Shown here piece after piece: positions 36,122 through 45,125 of a DNA stretch of 64,000 bases. The position numbers were made by a program, and so were the translations under genes. The first letter of the stretch is position 1, and each line of letters opens with the position of its first letter. The DNA comes from Sphingosinicella microcystinivorans (GTDB lineage Bacteria; Pseudomonadota; Alphaproteobacteria; Sphingomonadales; Sphingomonadaceae): NCBI RefSeq assembly GCF_027941835.1, contig NZ_CP116005.1:372001-436000 (forward strand), in the 5' to 3' direction. The notes beneath the pieces were generated by a model. That model ran no database searches. It was not told the DNA's origin and was given only the letters and a program-made list of their open reading frames with translations.

Positions 36122-38287
36122 TCACCCCACGAAGGGGGTGCCTATTGCACGCTGATCCTCATCGGTGAGGATAGCGAGGGCTTCACGCTGAGCGACGGGC
36201 AGAGGCTTCCCCCGTGGCACTGTCCCGGCGGGCAGTTCGTCCACGATGGCAGCGGTGATCGCGTCCCCGTCCTCATCGTGGCCCAATTCTTCCGCCGCCA
36301 CGCGGAACGCTATGTCGAGGTCACACGGACCGTTCCGATTCTTGCTCAGGCGCCCCCGGATGATCCCATCATTGTCAGGTGGGAGAAGCTGAAGCGCCAC
36401 ATCTAGCGCGCCGTTCAGGACGCTGTGTCCGCGCGGCGTCGAGCCTTCGGCCTTCGTACCGTGATGGATGAGGACGACAGCCGCCCCGTGGCACGTCAGC
36501 GACCGTGTGGTGGCCACGACCCGATTCATGGACGCGGCGTCGTTTTCCTCCAGATCGCGGAAGCTCATTGCCAGCGTGTCGAGAAAGATCAGGGCCGGGC
36601 GCTTGTCGTCCACGACGCAACGAAGCGCCGCCAGATCGGGGCTATCATCGTCCAGAAGGTCCGTTACGCCGTCCACGACATAGAAGCCGGGAGCATCGCC
36701 AAGCTGCCCCCGCAACGCCTTCACGCGATTCTTCATGCCGTGGGCATCTTCGGCGGCGACGTAAAGGACGCCGCCCGGCCTCGTGCGAAGCCCGAACGCC
36801 TCAGCGCCGGTCGCAACGCGATAGCCCAGATAAGGCGCGATCGTCGATTTTCCGCCGCCCGGTGCGCCGAAGATGCAAGCAACATCGCGGGGCGCAATCA
36901 GTCGCTTGATGACGTAGCCGCGCGACGGGGCATCCATGCATTCGGCTGGGGTGAACAGTTGGAGCCGGGATGTCTTGACCGGACTGGCGGCCTTGACGTT
37001 CCAGCCGTGATCCTTCGCCATGCGGTATAGTGTCCCGATGGCCGTTGCCTTCCGGCCGTGTCGCCCGAACGACTGCCAGACTCGCCGCTGATCGCGGGCG
37101 TTGTATCGTGGGCTGACGGCGCTCCACTCATCCCAGAGTGCAAAGCCTGCTTCGTCGCCATCGAACTCATCGTGCAATGCCATTCCGACCGGCCGCCAGC
37201 AGGCTTCCCGGTCGTCGCGCGCTTCTACTGGGATCGCGGCAAGCGCGGCGTTGATCTTTGCGAGGTTCGGAGCGGGTCTCACATTGCCGAAAGGATCGTC
37301 GTCCAACAGTTCGGGCGGGACATACCAGAAATCGTTGGCAAGGCCGTTGCCGGACAACGATCCGGAATCAGACGGCGCCAGAGTGTCGGGGGAGGCCGAA
37401 TCGTTTCCGGCCGCCTTGTCCGGGGCGCTGGCGGCCTTGCCCCTCTCAAAGGGCTTGCCCCGCTTATCGAGTGCGGTTGCATCGAGCCCGCCTAACGTGT
37501 CGATACCTGCGCCATCTACCATGATCGTTTCGACCGGTGCGCCACCCTCGACTCGTCCGTAGTAGTAGCTTTGCGAGAGGGTGAAGGACTCAGGCGCCAG
37601 CGCGCCACCAAGGATTCCCTGCAACCGGGCGCATAACTGTTCCCGTTCATCAGGGGATAGCGAACGCGAGGTGGGGCATAGGACACGCCAGCGCGGGTGC
37701 TCAGGTGTATGTGACGGACTGGTATAGATCAGCGCGGCGGTGCCGTTGGCCCGGAGCCGGTCAGCCGCTTGGCCGGGTGTAAGCGTTCCCTTGTCATGGT
37801 CGCCTTCCACGCCGTCTATTGCCGTCACGTTATTGTCGTTCCGGAGACAGCCCTTGTCGGTCGACTGGTTGCCGAAGCTGGCGAGCTTGAGCCAAGGCAG
37901 CTTGTCCTTTCGGCGAGCACGACGCGCCGCGATTCTCGGGGCTTGGTTCCTCAGCGTGACAACGTGCCGCCGGGCTTCGGTCGCCAGTCGGTCATGAAAG
38001 GTCGTGACAGTGATAGGCCGGTCGAGCGGACTTGCTGTACCGGTGCCGGTGTGGTATCCAGATACCGGTTTAGGTAGGCTTTGGCAGTCGTGATCTGAAC
38101 CGGCATTAGAAGATACCGAAGCGCCGTCACGGGGACCATCCGGGGCGGCGTTTTCGTAGGGCGGCCCTTGGGAGAGGTTTGACACTGCCGAAGAAACGCC
38201 TTTGAAATCAACGGGCGCAGATTCGGCGGTTTGACATAATAAGGTATTGGAATCAGTGGATTGAGCGACTCCAGCCCCCTCCACCAT
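36122..38287 (-). CDS. Primase/helicase-like replication protein, C-terminus replaced by IS
   Basis: A 721-residue protein. After a variable arm (about 1-120), a primase-polymerase-like region shows AIDGVEGD, YTSPSHT and PRWRVLCPTSR. A PriCT-like helical segment follows (about 365-435, DDREACWRPVGMALHDEFDGDE), then a RepA-type AAA ATPase with Walker A FGAPGGGKSTIAPYL and Walker B ALIFLDTLAMSF. The only ATG before residue 250 is at 38287, inside attR, so the N-terminus is uncertain. The IS replaced the last 12 native residues with 11 IS-encoded ones. It probably replicates the excised element. Confidence 0.78.
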   Translation of the reverse strand: MVEGAGVAQSTDSNTLLCQTAESAPVDFKGVSSAVSNLSQGPPYENAAPDGPRDGASVSSNAGSDHDCQSLPKPVSGYHTGTGTASPLDRPITVTTFHDRLATEARRHVVTLRNQAPRIAARRARRKDKLPWLKLASFGNQSTDKGCLRNDNNVTAIDGVEGDHDKGTLTPGQAADRLRANGTAALIYTSPSHTPEHPRWRVLCPTSRSLSPDEREQLCARLQGILGGALAPESFTLSQSYYYGRVEGGAPVETIMVDGAGIDTLGGLDATALDKRGKPFERGKAASAPDKAAGNDSASPDTLAPSDSGSLSGNGLANDFWYVPPELLDDDPFGNVRPAPNLAKINAALAAIPVEARDDREACWRPVGMALHDEFDGDEAGFALWDEWSAVSPRYNARDQRRVWQSFGRHGRKATAIGTLYRMAKDHGWNVKAASPVKTSRLQLFTPAECMDAPSRGYVIKRLIAPRDVACIFGAPGGGKSTIAPYLGYRVATGAEAFGLRTRPGGVLYVAAEDAHGMKNRVKALRGQLGDAPGFYVVDGVTDLLDDDSPDLAALRCVVDDKRPALIFLDTLAMSFRDLEENDAASMNRVVATTRSLTCHGAAVVLIHHGTKAEGSTPRGHSVLNGALDVALQLLPPDNDGIIRGRLSKNRNGPCDLDIAFRVAAEELGHDEDGDAITAAIVDELPAGTVPRGKPLPVAQREALAILTDEDQRAIGTPFVG
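36157..36163 (+). repeat. IS target duplication, right copy
   Basis: CCTCATC, matching 33629-33635 on the other side of the IS21-family element. Confidence 0.8.
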
Positions 38288-38291
38288 CCCG
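38270..38291 (+). repeat. attR of the tRNA-Tyr element
   Basis: A 22-base copy of the tRNA-Tyr 3' end, identical to 32449-32470; upstream and downstream sequences then diverge. It contains the ATG used as the start of the primase frame. Confidence 0.92.
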
Positions 38292-38335
38292 CGCCCCGCC
38301 GAGCGCTTTCGGCCCCGCCCGGACCCTTGTAGCGG

Positions 38336-38809
38336 CTATAGTGGCCGCGGCGCGGCCCGCTTGATCGGCCGCATCACGATGCTCGACGTGATGCTCCTGA
38401 CGCTCGGCAGCTTCAGCAGCGTATCCATCGTCAGGTTCGCCATGTCCGCCATGTCGCGGACCTCCGCCCGGATCAGTATGTCCTGGCTTCCCGTCAGCGC
38501 GGCGCATTCGATGATGCGGTCGTCGCGCGCGATCCTGTCGAAGAACATCTTGGCGTCGGTTTCGATGCGCTGGTCGAGGTCGACCATGATGTAGAGCGAG
38601 ATGCGGGGTCCGAGCGCCGCCGGATCGACCACGGCGGCATAGCCGCTGATGACGCCGGCCTCTTCCAGCGCCCGCGTGCGCCGCAGGCACGTGGACGGCG
38701 ACATGCCGACGCGCGCCGCGAGGTCGATGTTGCTGAGCCGCGCATTGCGCTGCAGCTCGCGCAGGATTTTCCGGTCACCCGGATCGAGTGTCATGGTCGA
38801 TCTGGTCAT
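38336..38809 (-). CDS. Lrp/AsnC-family transcriptional regulator
   Basis: A 157-residue regulator. The N-terminal HTH (LDPGDRKILRELQRNARLSNIDLAARVGMSPSTCLRR, split over two helices) is followed by a RAM effector domain (about 75-150, ISLYIMVDLDQ to SSIVMRP). Such proteins bind DNA as dimers or octamers and respond to amino acids or related ligands. It is divergent from the P450 gene at 38921 with about 110 bases between, so it is a candidate regulator of that gene. A start at 38794 is also possible. Confidence 0.9.
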   Translation of the reverse strand: MTRSTMTLDPGDRKILRELQRNARLSNIDLAARVGMSPSTCLRRTRALEEAGVISGYAAVVDPAALGPRISLYIMVDLDQRIETDAKMFFDRIARDDRIIECAALTGSQDILIRAEVRDMADMANLTMDTLLKLPSVRSITSSIVMRPIKRAAPRPL

Positions 38810-38920
38810 TTCTGGCGCATATCTGGTTCAATTGATCCGAATTCGGCGCGAATCATGGCATATCCGGCGAGATCGTTCAATCGCCACGCCTTACTCTCAC
38901 CAAGCGGCGCGGGAGGAAAA

Positions 38921-40108
38921 ATGGCATCCGATCGACAACTTCGTCTACATATCACCGCGGACGCGCTGGACCGCGACCCGCACCCGGTTTTCGAGGCGAT
39001 GCAGTCGGCACCGCCGGCGGTCTGGGTGGAGGACCTCGGCATGTGGCTGGTGGTCGGCTACAAGCACGTGGAAGCGATCCTTCGAAACACCGAGGACTTC
39101 GTCACCGGCACGCCGGGCTCGCTGATCTTCGACACGTTCGGCGAACACATGCTGACCGCCGAGGGCGCGCAGCACGAACGATTCAAATCCCGCTTCCGCG
39201 GCGCCTTCAGCCCCGCCCGCATCCGCGCTTCGATGGCGCAGAAGGTCGATGCCTGCTCGCAAATGCTCCTCGACGGTCTGTCGAGCGGCGGCAAGGCCGA
39301 TTTCCGCAAGGCCTATGCAAGCAGGCTCCCCGTGCTTTCGATCCTTTCGCTGTTCGACATGCCGCTCGAAGAGGAGCCGAAGCTGCGCCTCTGGTACGAC
39401 GGCTTCGAACGGGCGCTTTCGAATTTCGCGTGGCGCGAAGACGTTCGGGCGCGTGCCCACGGCTACGTCGGCGAGTTCCATGCCCTCGTCCGGCGCCACA
39501 TCGCGCGGGTGCGTGCGGCGCCCGACGACAGCCTGCTCAGCGAGGTCGTCAACGACGAGAGCGACGACCGGCTGGATGACGCGGAGATTTGCAGGAACGC
39601 CTCCATCATCTTCTTCGGCGGCATCTCCACGGTGGAGGCGGTCATCCTCAATTGTCTCTACGCGCTGTGCACGCACCCCGATGCGCTCGCCGACGTGCGC
39701 CGGGACCTCGACCTGATTCCGCAGGCCATCGAGGAAACGCTGCGCTGGCTTTCCCCGGTGCAATCGGCGACGCGCCATGTCGTGCGGGACCTTTCCCTCG
39801 GCGAGTCAACGTTTCGCGCCGGCGACATCGTCAACTGCATGATCGGAGCCGCCAACCGCGACCCCCGCGTCTTCGAGGATCCCGGCGCTTTCCGGCCGTG
39901 CCGGACGAACGTCAGAAAGCATCTCGGCTTCGCGCTCGGTCCGCACTTCTGCCTGGGATCGAATCTCGCGCGCCTCGAAGCGGCCACGGCCATCCGGCAT
40001 ATCCTCGAACGATGCCCCGGCCTGCACCTGTCGGCCGATCACCCCACGGAAATTCGAGGCTTCGAGTTCCGGCAGCCGACGGCGCTGCATCTCGAATGGC
40101 GCACATAG
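38921..40108 (+). CDS. Cytochrome P450 (bacterial class I), atypical I-helix
   Basis: A 395-residue soluble P450. The haem-binding loop FALGPHFCLG, the K-helix EETLR and the meander are intact. The I-helix reads FFGGISTVEAVI where the family usually has AGxD/E-T-T: the acidic residue is replaced by Ser, which may alter proton delivery. Start 38921 has GGGAGG directly upstream. No ferredoxin or reductase gene is in the window. The substrate is unknown; neighbours suggest a hydrophobic aromatic or terpenoid compound. Confidence 0.92.
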   Translation: MASDRQLRLHITADALDRDPHPVFEAMQSAPPAVWVEDLGMWLVVGYKHVEAILRNTEDFVTGTPGSLIFDTFGEHMLTAEGAQHERFKSRFRGAFSPARIRASMAQKVDACSQMLLDGLSSGGKADFRKAYASRLPVLSILSLFDMPLEEEPKLRLWYDGFERALSNFAWREDVRARAHGYVGEFHALVRRHIARVRAAPDDSLLSEVVNDESDDRLDDAEICRNASIIFFGGISTVEAVILNCLYALCTHPDALADVRRDLDLIPQAIEETLRWLSPVQSATRHVVRDLSLGESTFRAGDIVNCMIGAANRDPRVFEDPGAFRPCRTNVRKHLGFALGPHFCLGSNLARLEAATAIRHILERCPGLHLSADHPTEIRGFEFRQPTALHLEWRT

Positions 40109-40117
40109 GCGCCCGGT

Positions 40118-41380
40118 TCAATAGATCGGCGAATTCGGCTCTAGCCCCAGAATCGCGCGTCCGTGCAGCTCCGTCGCGCCATCGTAATCGTACACGACGT
40201 GGCTCGCCATCACCGTCACGTCGCGCATCGCGCGCTGGATCGGGTTGTCGAGCATGTGCGCACTTGAGCCGGACGCATCGCAGAGGATGCGCGTCGCGCG
40301 CTTGCACATGTCCATCGCCAGCGCGACCTGCGCGCGCAGCGCGATCCGTTCTGCCGGGGATGCGAGATGGTCGCGCTTTCCGAGTTCGAAATTCGCCCTG
40401 CCGACCTCGCGCAGCAGAGCCTCGGCCGATGTGGCGAGCACGGTCGCCTCGCCGAGCTTCATGTGCGCCGCCGGCTTTTCGATCTGCGATGTCGTGGTGC
40501 CGTGCATGACGCGCTTTCCGATCCGCGTCTTGAAATGCTCTGCGGCGGATCGGGCCGCGCCGACGGCGCCGATTGCCGCCGTGATGGCGAGAAACGGCGT
40601 CATCGGCATGTGATAGACGGGGTTCGCGTGGATCATGGCGCCCGGTGCGCGCCCGGCACGCATCTCGGCCATGTTCATCACCCGGTGCTCCGGCACGAAG
40701 AGGCCGTCGACGGCGATGTCGTTGCTGCCCGTTCCGCTCATGCCGTCGACGTGCCATGTGTCGATCACGCGCACGTCCGCCGCCGGCACGGCGCAGAACA
40801 GCGGGCGCGGCGGCGTCTCCCCCGGCACGTTGCCGACCACCATCACCCAGTCCGCGTGCATCACGCCGGTGCCCCATTTCCAGCGCCCGGTCAGGCGATA
40901 GCCGCCGTCGACCGGCTCCGCGACACCGGGCGGCGCCGTGGCGCCCGGCGCAACGATGTAGGGAAACGCGCCCGCGAAGGTTTCCTCCTGAAAGCCTCTC
41001 GGGAACTGCGCCGCCATCCAGTTGTGCTCGACGCAGAAAGCCGTCACCCACCCGGTCGATGCACACCCCTCGGCGAGCGGCAGCATGGCGTCGATGAACG
41101 TGTCGATGTCGAATTCGAGCCCGCCGAACGCGCGGGGCACGAAATGATAGAAGCACCCCGTCGCGCGAATCGCGTTCCAGACGCTGTCGACAGGCCGCCG
41201 CAACCGTTCGCATTCCTCCGCGTGTGCCGCGAGCAACGGCTTCAGCGCCGTCGTCCGCCGCACCAGCTCCTGCGGTGTCAGCGCATCGAGCTCTTCGCGG
41301 GTCAGCCAGTCGCCCCCGGCGGGAATGCGGCGGTCGGCGAGCGGTTCGTTCGCCGCAAGACGCACCTGATTGATGTTCAT
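40118..41380 (-). CDS. Acyl-CoA-dehydrogenase-fold flavin monooxygenase (HsaA/HpaH type)
   Basis: About 420 residues. An N-terminal helical domain is followed by a beta domain with GRWKWGTGVMHADWVMVVG and IDTWHVDGMSGTGSNDIAV, and a C-terminal helical bundle ending RAMRDVTVMASHVVYDYDG. This matches the oxygenase component of two-component flavin monooxygenases (HsaA, C2-HpaH), which use reduced flavin from a partner reductase. No catalytic Glu of true acyl-CoA dehydrogenases is evident, and no reductase is nearby. Start 41380 has GAGAGG seven bases upstream. It is convergent with the P450 at 38921 and divergent from that at 41512. Confidence 0.82.
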   Translation of the reverse strand: MNINQVRLAANEPLADRRIPAGGDWLTREELDALTPQELVRRTTALKPLLAAHAEECERLRRPVDSVWNAIRATGCFYHFVPRAFGGLEFDIDTFIDAMLPLAEGCASTGWVTAFCVEHNWMAAQFPRGFQEETFAGAFPYIVAPGATAPPGVAEPVDGGYRLTGRWKWGTGVMHADWVMVVGNVPGETPPRPLFCAVPAADVRVIDTWHVDGMSGTGSNDIAVDGLFVPEHRVMNMAEMRAGRAPGAMIHANPVYHMPMTPFLAITAAIGAVGAARSAAEHFKTRIGKRVMHGTTTSQIEKPAAHMKLGEATVLATSAEALLREVGRANFELGKRDHLASPAERIALRAQVALAMDMCKRATRILCDASGSSAHMLDNPIQRAMRDVTVMASHVVYDYDGATELHGRAILGLEPNSPIY

Positions 41381-41429
41381 TTTCCAGCCTCTCCCCACAG
41401 GTTTTTTCGTTTGAATTTCGCGACAGGTG

Positions 41430-41466
41430 GTAAAGCTACTTGACGACATAGGTCAAGTCACTTTAC
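41430..41466. promoter_or_regulatory. 37-bp palindromic operator candidate
   Basis: GTAAAG-CT-ACTTGAC-GACATAG-GTCAAGT-CA-CTTTAC: outer six-base and inner seven-base arms are perfectly complementary around a seven-base centre. It lies in the 131-base gap between the divergent monooxygenase (start 41380) and P450 (start 41512). Its size and symmetry fit a MarR-type dimer site that could control both directions. Confidence 0.7.
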
Positions 41467-41511
41467 GTTTAGTATTCTAAGAGCCCTGAAGGGCCATGCA
41501 GGGGAGGTGTT

Positions 41512-42708
41512 GTGGGTGAGGCGCTCCGGGTGGACCCGACGTCGTTCGAGTTCCGTCACAATAGCATTGCCATGTATCAGCGCCTGCTCCGCGAGCAGCC
41601 TGTGTGCGAACTCGAGAACGGCAGCGTCCTGCTCTGCCGGCACGCCGACGTATCTCGCGCGCTGACCGATCTCGACGCATTCCGGCGCCCCTATGAATGG
41701 TCGATGGCGAACAAGCCCGAAGGCCCGTTTCGCGAATTCGGCCGCAACAACATGATCGCGATGAATCCGCCCGACAACACGCGCTATCGCCGAGCGATGG
41801 CCCGCGCCTTCGCGCCGCGCCGCATCGCGCAGATGACAACGGACATCCAGACGACCTGCGACATGCTGATCGACCGCATGGCGGAAACCTCGGAGTGCGA
41901 TTTCATACGCGATTTCGCTTTGCCGCTTCCGGTCGCGATCATCTGCCAGATGCTCGGCATCCCGATCGAGGACCAGCACCATTTCGCGGAATGGTCGGCG
42001 ACGATTCTCGCAGGCATGGAAATCTCGTCGAGCGCCACGGAGAAGGCGGCCGCAGAGACGGCCACGACCGCGCTGTTCGACTATCTCGCGGCGATCGCGG
42101 AGACTCGCCGGAAGGACGCCGGCGACGATCTGATCTCGACGCTCGTCGAAGCGGCCGATGCGGAGAAGCTGCGGCGCGACGAGGTCGTGTGGGGTGCGAT
42201 CACGCTGCTCATCGCCGGGCATGAGACGACCACACATCTCCTCGGCAACGGTATGCTCGCGCTCATCCGCAATCCCGACCAGATGCAATTGTTGCGGGCG
42301 CGGCCGGACCTCACCCAGAATGCCGTGGAGGAATTTCTCCGCTACGACCCGTCCGTCTACGTGCTGTTCCGCGAAGCCGCGACCGACGTGACCTTCGATT
42401 CCGTTCCGATTTCGAAAGGTACGCTGCTGGTGCTTTCGCTCGCGGCGGCAAATCGCGACCCGTTGGTCTTCACCGATCCCGACCGGCTGGACATCACCCG
42501 GCCCAACGCGAAAGCCCATCTCAGCTTCGGCGCGGGCTTTCATCTATGCCTCGGCCAGGCGGTCGCACGCGTGGAGGCGCGCATTGCCTTCGAAACCCTG
42601 CTGCGGCGGGTGGGCAGCATCGGGCTCATACATGAACCGACGCCGCGCGACGGCCTGATGTTCAAGGGAAATCACACGATGCCGGTCAGCTATAGGATGG
42701 CCGCCTGA
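41512..42708 (+). CDS. Cytochrome P450 (bacterial class I)
   Basis: A 398-residue P450 with canonical motifs: I-helix LLIAGHETTTHLL, K-helix EEFLR and haem loop FGAGFHLCLG. The N-terminus lacks a membrane anchor, so it is soluble. The start is GTG at 41512, with GGGGAGG a few bases upstream. It heads a plus-strand unit with the TonB-dependent receptor 41 bases downstream and faces the monooxygenase across the palindromic operator. Electron-transfer partners are absent from the window. Confidence 0.94.
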   Translation: MGEALRVDPTSFEFRHNSIAMYQRLLREQPVCELENGSVLLCRHADVSRALTDLDAFRRPYEWSMANKPEGPFREFGRNNMIAMNPPDNTRYRRAMARAFAPRRIAQMTTDIQTTCDMLIDRMAETSECDFIRDFALPLPVAIICQMLGIPIEDQHHFAEWSATILAGMEISSSATEKAAAETATTALFDYLAAIAETRRKDAGDDLISTLVEAADAEKLRRDEVVWGAITLLIAGHETTTHLLGNGMLALIRNPDQMQLLRARPDLTQNAVEEFLRYDPSVYVLFREAATDVTFDSVPISKGTLLVLSLAAANRDPLVFTDPDRLDITRPNAKAHLSFGAGFHLCLGQAVARVEARIAFETLLRRVGSIGLIHEPTPRDGLMFKGNHTMPVSYRMAA

Positions 42709-42749
42709 GCCAAGAAAAAACGAAACATTCAAACTTGCGGGAGGGACGA

Positions 42750-44996
42750 ATGAAATACGGACGCAGATTTGCCGTGACGTGCAGGGCGGGCGCAGCGGGA
42801 ATCGCACTGACGGCAGCCGCAACACATGCGGCGGCACAGGGAACGGAAAGCCCCTCATCCGCACACGGGTTCGAAGAGATCATCGTCACGGCGACAAAGC
42901 GCGCGGAATCGCTTCAGGACGTTCCGATCTCGGTCGCCGTCATCAGCGGAAACATGATCAATGAGCTCGGCCTCAGCCGCTTCGAGGATCTGCAATCGAC
43001 GATTCCCAATGTCCAGATCGACAATTCGCTGGGGGCGCCATCGATCTTCATCCGCGGCATGGGGTCCGGCGCATCCAATTTCTCGTTCGAGCAGTCCGTG
43101 GGCCTGTTCGTCGATGGCGTCTATTCCGGCAGGTCGCGATTCTTCACGGTTCCGCTGTTCGACGTCGCGCAGGTGGAAATCGTGCGCGGGCCGCAGGGTG
43201 CGCTGTTCGGGCGCAACACCAACGCGGGTGCGGTCAGCATCACCACGGCGAAGCCGACGGACGAGCGGTTCATCTCGCTGCGCGGCGGCTATGAGGTTCT
43301 CTACGACGGCTATTTCCTTGAAGGCATCGCCTCGGGCCCGCTCAGCGACACGTTCGGCGTGCGCGTGGCCGGAACGGTGAACCGCGAGGGCGGCTACCTG
43401 CGCAATCACGCGACCGGCAAGCGCGAGCCGGTGACCGACACGTGGTATCTGCGCGGCACGGCCGTGTGGAAACCCTCGGACGGTTTCAGCGCCACGCTCC
43501 GCGTCGAAGGCGGCAAGGTCGATCAGGACGGCGGCGTCTTTCAGCTTTTCAATCGTGGCACCGCCGCGCTCGCAGACCTGTGGTTCGCAACCGATCCCAA
43601 CGCGGAGGACAATCTCGACCTCAACCGGTCGGTGATTCCGCTGCTGCCCGAATTCGATGACACGGACACGCTCAACGGGTCGCTCACGATCGAAATCCCG
43701 CTCGGCGACCATACGCTCACCTCGATCACTGCAGCCGGCGGCGTCAACAATCTGAAGAGCGTCGAATACACGGGCACGAGTCTTCAGATCGCCGCCTCGA
43801 CACTCGGCGAGAATTTCGACCAATGGAGCCAGGAAGTCCGGCTGTCGTCGCCGACAGGCGGCGCGTTCGAATATATCCTCGGCGTGCTCTACACGCGGCA
43901 CAAGCTGAAGACGCTTCAGGAATCCGAGTTCAACAATTTCGGCCCCTTCACGGGCGTTTCGACGCGCACGTACCATGAGCGCGACCGCGCGATCTCGCCG
44001 TTCCTCTCGGCGACATGGTCGCCGATCGAACAACTCACGCTGATCGGTGGGCTGCGCTACACGGACGAGGTGAAGCGCGGCCGCACCAGCCACGTGGCGA
44101 GCGGTGTCATCTTCCCGACCTACCTCCCCTACAGCTACAGCGGACGCAGGCACGAGAAGCACTTCACGCCGTCGCTCACCGTTCAGTACAAGCCGAGCCG
44201 TGAGCTGATGCTCTATGCCCTCTACGCCACGGGCACGAAGGCAGGCGGCTTCCTTTCCAACGACGCCACGCTGCAGGCGCGCATCCTTGCCGGCACGAAC
44301 GACTACGAGTTCGAGGAGGAAACCGCGAAATCCTATGAAGTCGGCGTCAAGGCGACATTGTTCGGGGGCAAGGGCCTTCTCAACGTCGCCGCGTTCCAGA
44401 CCGATTTCGACGATCTCCAGGTCTCGAACTTCAACGGCGATTTCTTCATCACCAACAACGCCGCCAAGGCGCGATCGAAAGGCATCGAGGCGGACTTCCG
44501 CGCGAACGTCGCCGAAGGCGTGACGCTCGGCCTGTCCGGCGCCTATCTCGACGGCAAGTTCCGCGAGTATCCGAACGGCCCCTGCATCGACGTTACGCCA
44601 AATCCCGATTGCAGCGCCTTGCAGACGCAGGATCTCGGCGGCTATCGCCTGCAGCGCGCGCCCAAGTGGACCGGCAGTGCGAACCTCGATGTCCGCCGGC
44701 CGATCGGCAGCGATCTGGCCTTCGGCGGCACGCTCAACGTCAACTACAAGAGCAAGTACTACGGCGGTCAGAACCTCTCCGAGTACGACGCCGAGAAAGC
44801 CTTTGCGAAAATCAACGCCCGGCTTGCGATCGGCGCCTCGGACGATCGCTGGCAGGTCGCCGTCGTCGGCCGCAACCTCACCAACAAGCTGACCAAGAAC
44901 TGGAGCTTTCCCACACCGGCCTTCGGCGGCAACGCGCACACGACCTCGATCAGCCAGCCGCGGATGATCACGATCGAAGCGCAGACCCGGTTCTGA
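42750..44996 (+). CDS. TonB-dependent outer-membrane receptor
   Basis: A 748-residue receptor. A signal peptide (about 1-31, ending AAATHAAAQ) is followed by the TonB box region (FEEIIVTATKR), a plug domain with SIFIRGMG and VEIVRGPQGALFGRNTNAGAV, and a 22-strand barrel ending in the terminal Phe of QTRF. Start 42750 has GGGAGG upstream. Sphingomonads use such receptors for many organic substrates, and its coupling to a P450 suggests uptake of the compound oxidised by this cluster rather than iron. The substrate is not known. Confidence 0.93.
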   Translation: MKYGRRFAVTCRAGAAGIALTAAATHAAAQGTESPSSAHGFEEIIVTATKRAESLQDVPISVAVISGNMINELGLSRFEDLQSTIPNVQIDNSLGAPSIFIRGMGSGASNFSFEQSVGLFVDGVYSGRSRFFTVPLFDVAQVEIVRGPQGALFGRNTNAGAVSITTAKPTDERFISLRGGYEVLYDGYFLEGIASGPLSDTFGVRVAGTVNREGGYLRNHATGKREPVTDTWYLRGTAVWKPSDGFSATLRVEGGKVDQDGGVFQLFNRGTAALADLWFATDPNAEDNLDLNRSVIPLLPEFDDTDTLNGSLTIEIPLGDHTLTSITAAGGVNNLKSVEYTGTSLQIAASTLGENFDQWSQEVRLSSPTGGAFEYILGVLYTRHKLKTLQESEFNNFGPFTGVSTRTYHERDRAISPFLSATWSPIEQLTLIGGLRYTDEVKRGRTSHVASGVIFPTYLPYSYSGRRHEKHFTPSLTVQYKPSRELMLYALYATGTKAGGFLSNDATLQARILAGTNDYEFEEETAKSYEVGVKATLFGGKGLLNVAAFQTDFDDLQVSNFNGDFFITNNAAKARSKGIEADFRANVAEGVTLGLSGAYLDGKFREYPNGPCIDVTPNPDCSALQTQDLGGYRLQRAPKWTGSANLDVRRPIGSDLAFGGTLNVNYKSKYYGGQNLSEYDAEKAFAKINARLAIGASDDRWQVAVVGRNLTNKLTKNWSFPTPAFGGNAHTTSISQPRMITIEAQTRF

Positions 44997-45125
44997 TCTC
45001 GGGCGAAGGATGCAAGACCATGCCGTTGTTATTTCACGCTTCCGTTTTTGTGCCGGGCGGGTCTGGACGTCCGCAAGGCACCGGACCCATAAGGGGTTCC
45101 GCTTTCAGACGACTGGGACCCGCGC

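Larger units (their letters stand above)
33636..36156 (-). mobile_element. IS21-family insertion sequence (istA-istB)
   Basis: 2521 bp with istA then istB on the minus strand. Each end carries two related 20-base repeats of the form GGCGTnCAAAAGGGACCCCC: left at 33647-33666 and 33671-33690, right (inverted) at 36134-36153 and 36100-36119. This multiple-repeat terminus is typical of IS21. Both transposition genes look intact. Confidence 0.9.
32449..38291. mobile_element. tRNA-Tyr integrative element with an IS21 insertion
   Basis: About 5.8 kb between identical 22-base direct repeats at tRNA-Tyr. It contains a tyrosine recombinase next to attL, an IS21-family element, and a primase/helicase-like gene reaching attR. 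Without the IS and one target copy the element is about 3.3 kb and carries only the two genes, both on the minus strand. No capsid, conjugation, toxin or cargo gene is visible, so transfer must rely on a helper. Confidence 0.88.

Noticed and set aside
33639-36161. Alternative IS boundaries beginning TG and ending CA
   Set aside because: They leave no target duplication and do not restore the interrupted frame, whereas 33636-36156 with CCTCATC does both.
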